A stretch of DNA of 64,000 bases from Salinactinospora qingdaonensis (GCF_039539445.1 NZ_BAABDD010000008.1:124001-188000); one strand, 5' to 3'; shown: positions 37,461-47,925, counted from the first letter of the stretch. Translations and numbers: made by a program. The notes: generated by a model from the letters alone, not told the origin.

Positions 37461-37925
37461 TTAGGCGGCGCGGATGCTTGCAGGATGGTGTCGACGTCGT
37501 CGGCGGCCGGGGAGTCGTCGAGCCACTGCACCCGCAGCACCACCGGCGCGCTGTGCTCATCGACCTGGACGCTGTAGTACACGCTCTCCCCGGTGGCCAC
37601 GGTCTCGCTGTCCCGGTACTGCACCCGAACTCGTGGAGACCCGCCTGGTGGAGGCTGGGAGAAATCTCGTAGAGTCCGCAGAACTCCATCGGGAAGGTGT
37701 GCTCATGCTCGATGCTCTCATTGCATCGTACTCACGACTGAAGTCTTCCATGACCTCCGGTTCGACATGAGCGACGTTCTCATCGTTTTCGAGAACACCG
37801 CTCTCCTCGCGACTCGTCTTTGAAGCGTCCCGGACCCACCACGGCGGAATCCTCTAGAGCGCAACGACCATCGCCGCCATAGCCGCAACCATACTGAACA
37901 GCGGCCACACCACTCTCATTAAAAC
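37461..37925 (-). pseudogene. decayed copy of the membrane-anchored protein at 49031
   Basis: Three frames here match pieces of the 49031-49705 protein: MEDFSREYDAM, LYEISPSLHQAG and YYSVQVDEHSAPVVLRVQWLDD. A one-base deletion near 37482 shifts the C-terminus, about 200 bases of the middle are lost, and the start codon is gone. The 3' flank (about 37407-37461) is also similar to 48963-49031. It lies downstream of the intact immunity gene in the same order as at the other copy. Confidence 0.75.
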
Positions 37926-37973
37926 AAGACGACTTTACATCTCCCAAATGACCACAGCTTGACCACCAACAAA

Positions 37974-38531
37974 TCAGGGATACGGAGAACCCCACACATC
38001 AATCGGAACAAGTTTCATATTTTCGTGTGGCCAACCATTTTGCTCAAAAGCTTCACATTGCACACTTCCATCAAACAGAGAATAAATAAATTCAGCTACC
38101 CCCATACGGTACGCCCAAAACTCGTAGTAGTCAGTTACCACCACATTCCAATGGTCGGGATCGCCAACGGCATTCCAAAAGAGAGCGAAATCCGAATCTT
38201 CATCACCCCATTGGATCAAATCTGATATTTTTATTACCTCTTCAGCATCCACATAATAACCATGTTCGCCCTTGCCGTTGAATATGCCCACATGATTCGG
38301 CTCCATCGCACGATGATGCGGATCGTTTATCCTCATATTTTTTAATATCGGCTCTGGATCAGAGACAATTATATGATCATCAACAACAAAACATCCAAAG
38401 CGATCCACCAAAGCACGATAATCAGAGGGAAACATTTTTCCGTCAGGAAATTTTAGATGCGTCCAGTCAAATTTCTCTTCACCAGAAGAGGTGCCGTCAT
38501 AAAATTCATCAAGCAAAGATACATCAAACAT
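37974..38531 (-). CDS. SMI1/KNR4 (SUKH)-type immunity protein
   Basis: A 185-residue acidic protein. FPDGKMFPSDYRALVDRFG and DDHIIVSDPEPI fit the SUKH fold, as do FWNAVGDPDHWNVVV and EFIYSLFDGSV. SUKH proteins neutralise nuclease toxins. It lies 13 bases after the end of the RHS toxin gene and has the same low G+C as the toxin tip, so it is almost surely its cognate immunity protein. It ends in VPIDVWGSPYP, a motif repeated in a decayed gene at 49932. Confidence 0.85.
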   Translation of the reverse strand: MFDVSLLDEFYDGTSSGEEKFDWTHLKFPDGKMFPSDYRALVDRFGCFVVDDHIIVSDPEPILKNMRINDPHHRAMEPNHVGIFNGKGEHGYYVDAEEVIKISDLIQWGDEDSDFALFWNAVGDPDHWNVVVTDYYEFWAYRMGVAEFIYSLFDGSVQCEAFEQNGWPHENMKLVPIDVWGSPYP

Positions 38532-38544
38532 GGTTTATCCAAAA

Positions 38545-41500
38545 TCAACGCTTACAATGCGATCCGTCGTATGTCACAGAAGAACGCTCGTTAGATATAC
38601 AAACATCAAAATCAAGCCCTTCACTCCCTGTTGCCTTCATATGTATATATGCAGGCATATCTTGCTCTTCGACGTAAATTGGAGTAGTGCGAGAAACAAC
38701 AATCTGCCCCGATTTAACGGCATTTTTTATTTTCATTTCAAGTGGCCGCATTCCGCCTGGAGCATTTGCACTCCTATGCAGAGTAACTAGATTCCTTCGA
38801 TCTTCTCCAGATCCACCTAGCTCTCTAGCAGCAAGGTGGCCACGATTAAATGGGTAGCTCCTTAGCTCAGAGTCAAAGTCATTCCTATGCGGCCAACCAG
38901 GGGGATTATAATGCTTATCGGCTTCAGACCCTCCCTTCAAATCTTCAGGACTACAATAACGCCCAACTGTCCCTGTACGCTTCCCCGCTACAATCGGACC
39001 ATACTTGACTCCCCCACCCTTACACCTCTTTCTTATATCACTCTCTTGCTGGGCATTCAAATTTTGCCCCACAAAAGGATCAACATTTTTACTCTTAAAT
39101 TCAAGATAAATATCGTCAAACTTATTTAAAGATTTTTTATATATTTTCTCCTTTTCCTCTTCTCGCCTTCTCTTCTCATCAATTTCTTCCTGGCTGACCG
39201 GGTTGGAGATGGTCGGCCGGGAAACAGCGGTGTTGAGAATCTCCTCAAGGATCTTCTTGCGTGGGTCGATCCGCTTGACCGGCGCGCTAGTCTTCTGGCC
39301 GCTATTTGATGCGGCGGCGCCACGCGCCGGAGGACGCCACGAAGTCGGAACCCTACTACTTCCGGGGGTACGAACCGGACCAGCTCCACCACCGCCACCG
39401 GAACCGCCGGAACTACCCGACCCAGGCTTCGATCTGCTGATGTAGCGACAAATCTGCGTGAAGTAGTTGCAGGAAGTGGTTCTCGCGTCCCGCCTGACAC
39501 TCGTCGTACGAGTCCTGGTATTGGTTTTTACTTTCGGAACATCCGCCGTTTGGGTCCACGGAAGACTGACGCTCGGGACCTCGACCTCCGGAATGCTAAT
39601 GCTCGGAGGATGCTGCCGATAGTAGTTGCTGACGGAGAGAATGAGGGCAGAACCCACGACGAACAAGCCGGCCGCGGCAACGGCTGTGGTAAAAGCCAAA
39701 TGCCCTGACGGGTCGGTTCCGGTCAGGGGGTTGGCGTTGGCGTAGACGTAGCGGTTGGCCTGGATGGAGGGGTTGGGCTCCAGGGTCATGGTGTCGCGAG
39801 AGGCGAACCGGCCCGTCTCCGGCTGGTACCAGCGGGCGTGCATGTTGACGTCGCCGGTGGTGGGGTCGGTCCACTCGCCCTGGTAGCCCAACGACTGGGC
39901 GGAACCGTTACTGGCCTGGGGTTTACCGAAGGGTGAGAAGGCCGTCGAGGAGGCCACCTGCCCGGCCGGGGTGTAGGTGGCGGCGAGGTCGGTGTGGTTG
40001 TTGACGTAGGCCAACGCCGCGTTCTGGCCGCGCTCCTGGGTACTGATGAGCGCGCCATGGGGGTTGCGGCTGTAGGCCGAGACCGGGTCCTGCAACCCGT
40101 CGAGGACGGCGACCGGGTTGTTGTCCAACCCGCCGTAGACGAAAACCTGCTGCTTGGTGTCGCCCGACGACGGCTGCCCCGGCGGGATGACGGTGCGGTT
40201 GACGATGCGGCCCAGCGCGTCGTAGTCGTAGGCTGAAGCCCCGTCTCCCGAAGTGGTGAGCCGGTTGAAGCCGTCGAACACCGGCGCTTGGGTAAGGCCG
40301 CCGTCGGTGTGGGACGCGAGGGTGCCGCGCGGAGTGTAGGTCCAGGTCTGGCCGTCGCTGGCGGAGACCAGCCGGTTACGTTCGTCGTAGGTGAAGGTCC
40401 GCGAGCCGACCTGGGTGCGGTTGCCGGCGGCGTCGTAGTCGTAGTTAGTGGTGGTGCCGTCAGTCGCGGTCCATGAGGTGAGTCGACCGGCCCGGTCGTA
40501 GCCGTAGGTCTGGGTGCCGGCGCCGGCGGTGCCCTGGGTGACCTTCTCGACGAGCTGTCCGGCGGGGTCGTAGTCGTAGCTGGTGGCTGCTGTCGTGGTG
40601 CCGGAGTCGTCGGTGAGGGTGTCTTCGGTGAGCCGGCCGAGCGGGTCATAGGAGAACGTGCGCACGGCCCCGCCATCGGTGGTCACCTCGACGGGGCGTC
40701 CCTCGTCGTCGTAGGACAGGGTCTGCTGCTGCCCGGTGAGCGGGTCGGTCTGGGTTTCCAACTGGCCGGCCGTGTCGTAGGTGAACGTGGCCGTGCCGGT
40801 GGCGTCCTCGCGCTCGGTGAGTCGCCCGGCCGCGTCGTAGGTGAAGTTCGCGGTTGGGATGGCGCCCAGGAGCGAGTCGCGTTCAGGGCCGAGGAGTTGG
40901 ACGACGTTGCCGCGGTCGTCGCGGGTGATCTCGATGTCGCCGACCGGACTGCCCACGGTGGCGAGTCGGCTGGCGAGGTCGTAGTCGAAGGTGCGGTCGT
41001 CGGTGGTGGCCTCGGCTCCGGTGGCGGTCTCTTGGACCAGGTTGCCCAGGGCGTCGTAGGTGCGTTCGCGGACGATGCCGCCGGGCGCCTGCTCGCGCAC
41101 CGGCTGGCCGGCGGCGTCGTAGTAGGTGTTCCAGGTGCGGTCGGCGGCGTCGGGGGGGGCGTCGGTGGCCGGCTCGATGACCGAAGCGACCTTGCCGATG
41201 GCGTTGTAGGTGGTGTGGGTGGCGTTGCCGCGCCCGTCGGTGACGCGGGTGCGGTTGCCGGCGGCGTCGTAGCCGAAGGTGGTGGTGATGGAGGTGGTGT
41301 CGTCGACGGGTTCGACGAGCTCGGTCAGCCGGTTGTGGGAGTCGTAGGTGGCGGTGGTGGTGTGGCCGTTGGCCGAGGTCGTCGCGGTCGGGTTGCCGGC
41401 GGCGTCGTACTCGGTGGAATCCGAGCGCAGCTCGGTGCCGTCGGCGTCGCGCTCGATGGTTTCGATCGCGCGGCCCGCGAGGTCGTAGCGGGTCTGAGTG

Positions 41501-44500
41501 AAGGTGCCGGTGGGCGTGGTGGTCTCGACGGCGCGGCCGGCGAGGTCGTAGCCGAAGGTGGTGGTGTTGCCGAGGGCGTCGGTGGCGGCGATCAGTTCGC
41601 CCGCCGCGTTGTAGGTGCTGGTGCGCTGCTCGCCGGTGGGGTCGGTGACGGCGGTGGTGTTGCCGGCGTCGTCGTAGGTGTAGGAGGTGGTGAAGGCCGC
41701 TGCCTGCGGGGTGCGTTCCACCTGGGTCTCGGTGACCTGCCGGCCGAGGTCGTCGTAGGTGGCCTCCAGCCGGGCGCCCATCGGGTCGGTGACGCTGGTG
41801 CGCTCGCCGTTGAGCGTGTAGGTGAACTGCCACTCGCCTGGAGTGTCTTCGCCTTGCAGGAGGGGGTCGGTGATGGTGGCGACGTTGCCGAGCTGGTCGT
41901 AGGTGTAGGAGCGGGTGTTGCCGAGGGCGTCGGTGCGGGAGGTGACGCGGCCCAGCGCGTCGTAGTCGGTGGTGGTGACCGGGGTCAGCATCTGTCCGCC
42001 GGCGCCGGTGAAGGAGGGGGCGGTGGTGGAGACGGCCCGGTCGAGCTTGTCGTAGGCGGTGACCGTGGTGTTGCCGTTGGCGTCCACGGTGTGGGTGCGG
42101 TTGCCGGCGTTGTCGTAGCCGTGGGTGACGACGGGGTGGGTGGAGGTGTCGGGTTGGCCGTGCTCCACCACGAGGGCGCGGGGGCGGCGCTCCTCCACGA
42201 GCCGCCCGGCCACGTCGTAGCGGCGCTCGGTGGTGTAGTCGGCCGGGTCGGCGCCGTCTTGGTTGCCGCGGGGGTCGACCACTTCGGTGACGAGGCCGCG
42301 CTCGTCAACGGTGTAGGTGGTGACGAGCTCGGTGTCGTCGGCGGGGTCGCTGTCGTCGGGGCCCCGGTCGGCGAGCACGGTCTCCTTGATGAGGTTGCCG
42401 CCGGCGTCGTAGAGGTTGTGGGTCTCCTCGACGCGCCCAGAGCCGTCGGAGCGGGTGACGGTGATCGGGTTGTCGGCGCCGTCGTAGGTGTAGGAGGTGG
42501 TGCGGTTCAGGCCGCCGGGGTCGAGGGTCTCCTCGACGAGGCGGGAGGCGGGGTCGTAGGTGTACTCGGTGCGGGTGGCCCCGCCGCCGGTGACGAGGCT
42601 GGTGAGGTTGCCGGCGGCGTCGTAGCCACGGGACTCCAGTACGACGTCGCGGGGTTCGGTGGCGTCGTTGAGGAGCGCGTCGGTGGCGATGGTCTCGGCG
42701 GGCAGGCCGTCGGCGTAGTAGGTGTAGGAGGTGGTGCGGCCCATGGCGTCGGTGGTGCTGGCGAGCCGCCCGGCGGGGTCGTAGGAGTTGGACTCCAGGG
42801 TGAGGCTCGGGGGTGCGACGCGGGCGCTGACACCGCTGGTTTGCTGCGCACCCTCCCAGTCGTAGAGGCGCCGTTCGGCGACCCGGCCGCGGGAGGTGTA
42901 GCTGGTGTGGTATTCGGTGCCGGCTGCGTCGATGTAGCGGGTGCGGGCGCCGGTCTCGTCGTAGTGGAACTCCTCGGTGTTGCCAAGAGGGTCGGTCGTG
43001 GTGGCGACGAGCCCGTGGCTGTTGTAGGTCCACGAGGTCACCCGGTCGGCGTCGCCGCCGGTGAGGTCGGAGCGGGTGCGGGTGAGCCGGTTGCCGTCGG
43101 CGTCATAGGTGTAGCTGACCGAGGCGGTGTGGGTGACGCCGGTGACCTCGTTGGTGATCTCGGGGTGGGTGACCGTTTCGAGGCGGTCGGCGCCGTCGTA
43201 GGTGTAGGTGGTGGTGGCGCCGTCGGGGTTGGCGCCGGTGACGACGGTCTCGGTGCGCTTGCGGCCGAGAGCGTCGTAGGTGTATTCGGTGGTCAGCCCG
43301 GTCGGTTCGCGCACCATGGCGAGGTCGCCGGCCGCGGTGTAGGCGCGGGTGGTGACCTGGCCGCGCGGGTCGGTCGTGGTGGCCAGGAGCCCGGCGGGCA
43401 CGGTGCCGCCGCCGACGGCGTCCTCGGTGCCGGTGGTGTAGGTGCGTTCGACGGTGCGGCCGTCGGGGAAGTCGCTGGTGGCGGGCAGCCGCTTGGTGAG
43501 CTGGTTGCCGTGCTCGTCGTAGGTGTACTCGGTGAGGTAGGTGTCGTCGTCCTCACCGGCCGAGCGGGCGTCGCGGCTGGCGACGAGCCGGTCGTTGCGC
43601 GGGTCGAACGGGTCGTCGGGGTTGTGGAAGTAGTCGTACCACCGGGTGTGGCAGACGGTGTTGTCGGTGTCGCGGCAGGTCTGCTCGGCGACGCGGTTGC
43701 CGCGCTCGTCGTTGTGGTAGGTGGTGACGGCCCCGTTGGGGTCGGTCACCTCGGCGAGGAAGCCGCCGGTGTCGTAGGCGAAGGTGGTGCTGTGGCCGAG
43801 CTGGTCGTCGGTGCGTACCAGCCGGTTGCCGGCGAGGGCGTCGTAGGCGGAGACGGTGTCGTGGCCGCGCGGGTCGGTGACGGTGACCTCGGCGGTGACG
43901 TCCCGATCCTCGTCCTGGGATGGCGGGTCGCCGCTGTAGACGCGGTCGCTGTAGTGCCAGACACCGCCGTTGTGGTCGACGTAGTCGACGACGCGGGAGG
44001 TGGCCTCGTTGTAGTCCAACTCGGTCTGCACCCGCTCTTCGGGGGTGGTGATCGTGGTGAGCCGGTCAGCGGGGTTGGTGGCGGCCTCGTAGTGCAGGCC
44101 GATGGTGGCGGCGTCGAGGGGCCGCTGGTAGATAGCGACCTCGTCGATCTGGCCGGTGAAGTCGAAGGCGGCGCGCTCGTCGGTGGTGCTGGGCCAGGTG
44201 CTGTTGGCGAAGCCCTGGCCGACCCGCAGGTACTCCATGCCATGGTGGTCGATCTGGCCGCTGACCGAGCCGACCTGCTCGCCGTCGAGGTACAGCAACT
44301 GGGTGGCGCCGGCCCCGGTGAGCGCGACGTGGTGCCATTGGCCGTCGTTGACGGTGGCGGTGCTGGCGATCGGTTCGGACAGCCCGTTCCAGAACTGGCC
44401 GCGGAGCTTGCCGTCGGTGCCGACGTAGACGACGGGGACGTGCCAGTCGGGGATGCCGGTGTCACCGTCCATCATCGCGATGACGGTGCCGTGCCCGGTG

Positions 44501-47500
44501 GTCTTGAACCAGGTCTCAAGGGTGAGGTGGGTGCCGACGCGCTGCAGGGTGGACGTGGGCAGTTTGGCGTAGGAGCCGTCTGCGGAGTCGAGCGCGTTGG
44601 TGGTGACACCGGCCGTCACGCCTTGGGCGCCCAGCGGGGAACCGACGAAGGTGGCGGGCTCGCCGCCCAGCTCGGTGGGGACCTCGTTGGCGCCGGTGTC
44701 GCCGCTGGTCTCCTCGAAGCGCCAGTAACCGTAGGGGTTGGCGTCGACGGCGGCGGCCCGGTAGTGCGACCCGTCGGTGTAGGTGTAGCTGGTGCAGCCG
44801 CCCTCGGGGTCGCACACCTCGGTGAGCCGGTCACCGGTGTAGGTGTAGTCCCACTGGGCGGCGGCGGCCTCGCCGGGGGCGGCGGTGACGGTGGCGACGT
44901 GGCCGCCCGACCAGCCGAAGGAGAGGCTGCGCCCGCCCGCGCCGGTGACGGTCTCGATCTGGCCGTCGGCGTCGTAGGTGAGCTGCTGGGAGCGGCCCTG
45001 GTGGTCGGTAACCGAGGTCAGCCGCCCTTGGGCGTCGAAGATGTAGGAGGTGGCGGACTTGTCCATCAGCCGCCAGCCGCCGCCCTCGACAGCGGCGAAG
45101 GTGGCGTGCATGCCCGTGGGGGAGGTGAAGGAGCCGTCGGCGTTGCGGGCGAACCGGTGCTGGCTGCCGTCGGGGTAGGTCACCACGACGTTGCCGGTGC
45201 CGTCGGCGTCGGGGCGCACGCCCATGTCGAAGCGGGTGGACCACCCTGCGCCGAAGATGCCGTCCTGGCGCGGGTCCTGGGAGTTGAATGTGCGGGTGAC
45301 GCTCAGCGGCGGCCCGGTGGTGGCCACGGTGGCGTCGGTGATGGTGCGGGAGAAGTTGCCGATGAGCGGGTCGACGTCTCCGGGTCCCTGGTCGGCGGCG
45401 GCGCCTCCTCCGGCGAGGTTGGAGGTGATGGCGGGCTGGTCGGGTTCGACGATCAGCCGCAGCCATGGACTCTCGGTGGTCTGTTGCCCGTCGCGGACGT
45501 GGACCGCCCAGTAGTACTGTTCGCCCCATTCCAGGTGCCCCGAAGGGAACCGCCACAGCGAGTCGGCCTGCCACCCCGACTCCTGGCAGGTGCGTTCGTC
45601 CTCGTCAAGGCTGTCGCACAGCGTGAAGTAGAACTCCACGTTCTCGTCGGGCCAGTCGTCGTTGTTGCGGCCGATGGCGGTGAACTCGGGGGTGAGCGTG
45701 GCCACGCGGGCGCCGTCGCGGGGGCTGTAGTCGACCACCTGAGGCGGCAGGTCGGGGACCTCGAAGCCGAGTTGGGCGGTGCGGGGCACGCCCCAGTCGG
45801 AGAACCACTTCGAGCCGTGTTTCATGTCGAACTTGACGGTCCACTCCCCCGGTTCGAGGGGGTTGATCTTGGCCCGCACGGTGACCGTCTCGCCCGTGCT
45901 GACGTCCTCGGGCATCTCGGTGACGGCGGCGTCGTGGCTACTGACCTCGTTGCCGTCGGCGTCGTAGACCTGGTAGCTCAGCTCGTAGTTGTTGGTGGGG
46001 GTCCAGGTGGTGTCGCCGCGGTTGGTCACCTCGACGTCGACGTAGGTGGCGCGGTTGGCCAGCGGCGCCGGCTCCAGCTCGGGCGGGTCCTGGGCGAAGG
46101 CGTAGTCAGCGCGGTAGGGGCTGTAGACCACCGTCATGTAGGGGGCGTTGCTGGACTGCAGGCTGCCGAACTTCTTCCAGCCGTGGCTGCTGGTCTCCGA
46201 AGAGCGCACGGTCAGGCCGTAGTTGGGCCGGTCGCCGTCGACCCACTCCTGGATCAGGTCGCGCCCGCGGGTGCCGAGGTCGATGCCTTCGTAACGGGCC
46301 GGGCAGGAGCTCGACGAGGCGCCCGCCGGCATCCAGCCGCGGGAGAACTCCCCGGTGGCCAGCGATGTCGAGTCGTAGGAGGGGCCGGGATAGCTGGCGA
46401 CGTCGCGCTGCTCCCAGTGCTCGTTGACCGCGTAGACCCGGACCGGCTGCGGGGTGCACGAGTAGGACCAGTGGTTGAACAGGTACAGCTCGGCGTTGTA
46501 GATCTTGTGGTTGCTCAGCTCGTCGACCATCGAGGCGAATTTCAGGTAGGTGGCGGTCTTGGTGCCGCCGCCGTTGTAGGTGCCGATCTTCAGCTCTTGG
46601 TCGAGGTAGTGGGAGCTGCTGTGGCTGTCCTGGACGTAGGTGTCCTGGAAAGCGTCGAAGTTCTTGGCCGAGGTGGGGTCGACGCGCACGGGGTAGACCC
46701 GCTCGGGCGCGGTCAGCCAGTCGAGGTCGGCGCTGACCTGCAAGGTCCAGCCGTCCGCGGTTTCCAGCAGCTCGTAGTCGACGGCTTCGGAGTAGGCGCC
46801 GTCGCCGCTGCGGGGTCCGATGTCGGAGTCGGTCATATGGCCGGCCGGGATGTGGCCGACCCGGTCGCCGGAGGCGGTGTCGAGGAGGGCCACCCCGCCG
46901 TCGTCGGCCAGCTCGGGCCGTACCCCGTCCAGGTCGAGCGGGAATTGCCAGGTGGCCTGCTGCGCGGTGTCGGGCGGGGCGGACAGGACGATGGTCTCCT
47001 TGACGCCGCCGCCCACCAGCGTCCGCAGTTCCAGGTCGGTCTCGGGCAGCACCTCGGGGTAGGTGACGGTGCTGGGGTCGTTCTCGGAGACTTCGCCTGG
47101 GGCGGGTTGGGCTCCGGCGAGGCCGAACCCGAAGCTCCTGCCTTCACCCAGCTCCATGTGGACCAGGGAAGCGGCGTCGGCGTGGGTGGCCAGGTCGACG
47201 TTGCTGGAGTCGGCCGCGTTGGTCCAGGTGTCGCTGTCTTTGGTCACTAGGGAGGTGTCGATCTCCTCCCAATCGCCGTCGGCGGCGCGGAAGTGCATCG
47301 GGGTGAGCGAGAACTGGGTGGCTCGCGTGCCGTCGGCGTTTGTGAAGGTGCGGGAGAACTCGGTGCGTTCCTCGGGCAGCTCCTCGCTGGTGTCCTTATC
47401 GAAGCCGGAGATCTCGCTGTCTGGCGCGGCCGGGAGTTGCGAGGTCCGTTCGGAGGCCAGTGTGCGGGCGGCGGCCGGGCTGGGCTCGGTGGTGGGTTCG

Positions 47501-47850
47501 GGCGGGTCCGGCGGTTCAGCACCCTCGGGTACTGTCTCGCGCTCGTGGGGCAGGGCCTCGGCGGGGGCCGGCGCGCTCGATCCGGACTCTGTCACCTCAG
47601 CCGAGGTGTCGGCGGCCGAAGCCTCGTGGGAGAGCCCGTCGGCACTGCCGGAGCGCTGCTCAGGGGTTTCGACGTCGGCGTGGGCGACACCGCCGAGCCA
47701 TGGCAGCCCTGTGATCGGTGGCACGGGGGGCAGTCCCATAGGCACGAGCAGCAGCAGCGTGCACGACGTCGCGACCGCGAACCGGAAAGCCCAACTGCGA
47801 ACCGGGGAGGACGTGAAAAAGCGCGAGCGAAGCTCATGGCTGGTCGGCAC
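38545..47850 (-). CDS. secreted RHS/YD-repeat polymorphic toxin with nuclease tip
   Basis: A 3101-residue protein. Residues 1-58 are a signal peptide (VATSCTLLLLVPMG...AHA), followed by a Pro/Glu/Ser-rich region, a DNRLRE-type adhesion segment (about 400-570), DUF6531-like ADQGPGDVDPLIGNFSRTI (about 817), a LamG/concanavalin-like domain (about 1070-1250), dozens of YDxxGN repeats (about 1280-2600) forming the toxin shell, the RHS core GYQGEWTDPTTGDVNMHARW...FASRDT (about 2655) and one hydrophobic segment. The last about 200 residues are a low-GC nuclease: FNRGHLAARELGGSGEDRRN (His near 3005) matches the DNA/RNA non-specific endonuclease signature. GGAGGTGA precedes the GTG start. Confidence 0.92.
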   Translation of the reverse strand: MPTSHELRSRFFTSSPVRSWAFRFAVATSCTLLLLVPMGLPPVPPITGLPWLGGVAHADVETPEQRSGSADGLSHEASAADTSAEVTESGSSAPAPAEALPHERETVPEGAEPPDPPEPTTEPSPAAARTLASERTSQLPAAPDSEISGFDKDTSEELPEERTEFSRTFTNADGTRATQFSLTPMHFRAADGDWEEIDTSLVTKDSDTWTNAADSSNVDLATHADAASLVHMELGEGRSFGFGLAGAQPAPGEVSENDPSTVTYPEVLPETDLELRTLVGGGVKETIVLSAPPDTAQQATWQFPLDLDGVRPELADDGGVALLDTASGDRVGHIPAGHMTDSDIGPRSGDGAYSEAVDYELLETADGWTLQVSADLDWLTAPERVYPVRVDPTSAKNFDAFQDTYVQDSHSSSHYLDQELKIGTYNGGGTKTATYLKFASMVDELSNHKIYNAELYLFNHWSYSCTPQPVRVYAVNEHWEQRDVASYPGPSYDSTSLATGEFSRGWMPAGASSSSCPARYEGIDLGTRGRDLIQEWVDGDRPNYGLTVRSSETSSHGWKKFGSLQSSNAPYMTVVYSPYRADYAFAQDPPELEPAPLANRATYVDVEVTNRGDTTWTPTNNYELSYQVYDADGNEVSSHDAAVTEMPEDVSTGETVTVRAKINPLEPGEWTVKFDMKHGSKWFSDWGVPRTAQLGFEVPDLPPQVVDYSPRDGARVATLTPEFTAIGRNNDDWPDENVEFYFTLCDSLDEDERTCQESGWQADSLWRFPSGHLEWGEQYYWAVHVRDGQQTTESPWLRLIVEPDQPAITSNLAGGGAAADQGPGDVDPLIGNFSRTITDATVATTGPPLSVTRTFNSQDPRQDGIFGAGWSTRFDMGVRPDADGTGNVVVTYPDGSQHRFARNADGSFTSPTGMHATFAAVEGGGWRLMDKSATSYIFDAQGRLTSVTDHQGRSQQLTYDADGQIETVTGAGGRSLSFGWSGGHVATVTAAPGEAAAAQWDYTYTGDRLTEVCDPEGGCTSYTYTDGSHYRAAAVDANPYGYWRFEETSGDTGANEVPTELGGEPATFVGSPLGAQGVTAGVTTNALDSADGSYAKLPTSTLQRVGTHLTLETWFKTTGHGTVIAMMDGDTGIPDWHVPVVYVGTDGKLRGQFWNGLSEPIASTATVNDGQWHHVALTGAGATQLLYLDGEQVGSVSGQIDHHGMEYLRVGQGFANSTWPSTTDERAAFDFTGQIDEVAIYQRPLDAATIGLHYEAATNPADRLTTITTPEERVQTELDYNEATSRVVDYVDHNGGVWHYSDRVYSGDPPSQDEDRDVTAEVTVTDPRGHDTVSAYDALAGNRLVRTDDQLGHSTTFAYDTGGFLAEVTDPNGAVTTYHNDERGNRVAEQTCRDTDNTVCHTRWYDYFHNPDDPFDPRNDRLVASRDARSAGEDDDTYLTEYTYDEHGNQLTKRLPATSDFPDGRTVERTYTTGTEDAVGGGTVPAGLLATTTDPRGQVTTRAYTAAGDLAMVREPTGLTTEYTYDALGRKRTETVVTGANPDGATTTYTYDGADRLETVTHPEITNEVTGVTHTASVSYTYDADGNRLTRTRSDLTGGDADRVTSWTYNSHGLVATTTDPLGNTEEFHYDETGARTRYIDAAGTEYHTSYTSRGRVAERRLYDWEGAQQTSGVSARVAPPSLTLESNSYDPAGRLASTTDAMGRTTSYTYYADGLPAETIATDALLNDATEPRDVVLESRGYDAAGNLTSLVTGGGATRTEYTYDPASRLVEETLDPGGLNRTTSYTYDGADNPITVTRSDGSGRVEETHNLYDAGGNLIKETVLADRGPDDSDPADDTELVTTYTVDERGLVTEVVDPRGNQDGADPADYTTERRYDVAGRLVEERRPRALVVEHGQPDTSTHPVVTHGYDNAGNRTHTVDANGNTTVTAYDKLDRAVSTTAPSFTGAGGQMLTPVTTTDYDALGRVTSRTDALGNTRSYTYDQLGNVATITDPLLQGEDTPGEWQFTYTLNGERTSVTDPMGARLEATYDDLGRQVTETQVERTPQAAAFTTSYTYDDAGNTTAVTDPTGEQRTSTYNAAGELIAATDALGNTTTFGYDLAGRAVETTTPTGTFTQTRYDLAGRAIETIERDADGTELRSDSTEYDAAGNPTATTSANGHTTTATYDSHNRLTELVEPVDDTTSITTTFGYDAAGNRTRVTDGRGNATHTTYNAIGKVASVIEPATDAPPDAADRTWNTYYDAAGQPVREQAPGGIVRERTYDALGNLVQETATGAEATTDDRTFDYDLASRLATVGSPVGDIEITRDDRGNVVQLLGPERDSLLGAIPTANFTYDAAGRLTEREDATGTATFTYDTAGQLETQTDPLTGQQQTLSYDDEGRPVEVTTDGGAVRTFSYDPLGRLTEDTLTDDSGTTTAATSYDYDPAGQLVEKVTQGTAGAGTQTYGYDRAGRLTSWTATDGTTTNYDYDAAGNRTQVGSRTFTYDERNRLVSASDGQTWTYTPRGTLASHTDGGLTQAPVFDGFNRLTTSGDGASAYDYDALGRIVNRTVIPPGQPSSGDTKQQVFVYGGLDNNPVAVLDGLQDPVSAYSRNPHGALISTQERGQNAALAYVNNHTDLAATYTPAGQVASSTAFSPFGKPQASNGSAQSLGYQGEWTDPTTGDVNMHARWYQPETGRFASRDTMTLEPNPSIQANRYVYANANPLTGTDPSGHLAFTTAVAAAGLFVVGSALILSVSNYYRQHPPSISIPEVEVPSVSLPWTQTADVPKVKTNTRTRTTSVRRDARTTSCNYFTQICRYISRSKPGSGSSGGSGGGGGAGPVRTPGSSRVPTSWRPPARGAAASNSGQKTSAPVKRIDPRKKILEEILNTAVSRPTISNPVSQEEIDEKRRREEEKEKIYKKSLNKFDDIYLEFKSKNVDPFVGQNLNAQQESDIRKRCKGGGVKYGPIVAGKRTGTVGRYCSPEDLKGGSEADKHYNPPGWPHRNDFDSELRSYPFNRGHLAARELGGSGEDRRNLVTLHRSANAPGGMRPLEMKIKNAVKSGQIVVSRTTPIYVEEQDMPAYIHMKATGSEGLDFDVCISNERSSVTYDGSHCKR

Positions 47851-47900
47851 GACCAGTCACCTCCGGCACATTCACAGGCTGCCGCCCTGGATACGGAAAA

Positions 47901-47925
47901 ATGCGCAGGTCGTAAGCCTGCGCAT
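47901..47925 (-). terminator. hairpin with T run in the RHS leader
   Basis: ATGCGCAGG and CCTGCGCAT form a perfect 9-bp stem with a 7-base loop, and on the minus strand it is followed by five T. It lies 50-75 bases before the RHS start codon. It is either the terminator of an upstream transcript or an attenuator. Confidence 0.5.

Noticed and set aside
39690..44000. Regular short repeats, possible CRISPR
   Set aside because: They are coding YD/RHS repeats with codon periodicity; there are no identical direct repeats with unique spacers.
40897..47250. 2117-codon open frame on the plus strand
   Set aside because: It is antisense to the RHS gene and arises from the repeated, G+C-rich YD repeats; composition is Gly/Val/Ala only and no domain is seen.
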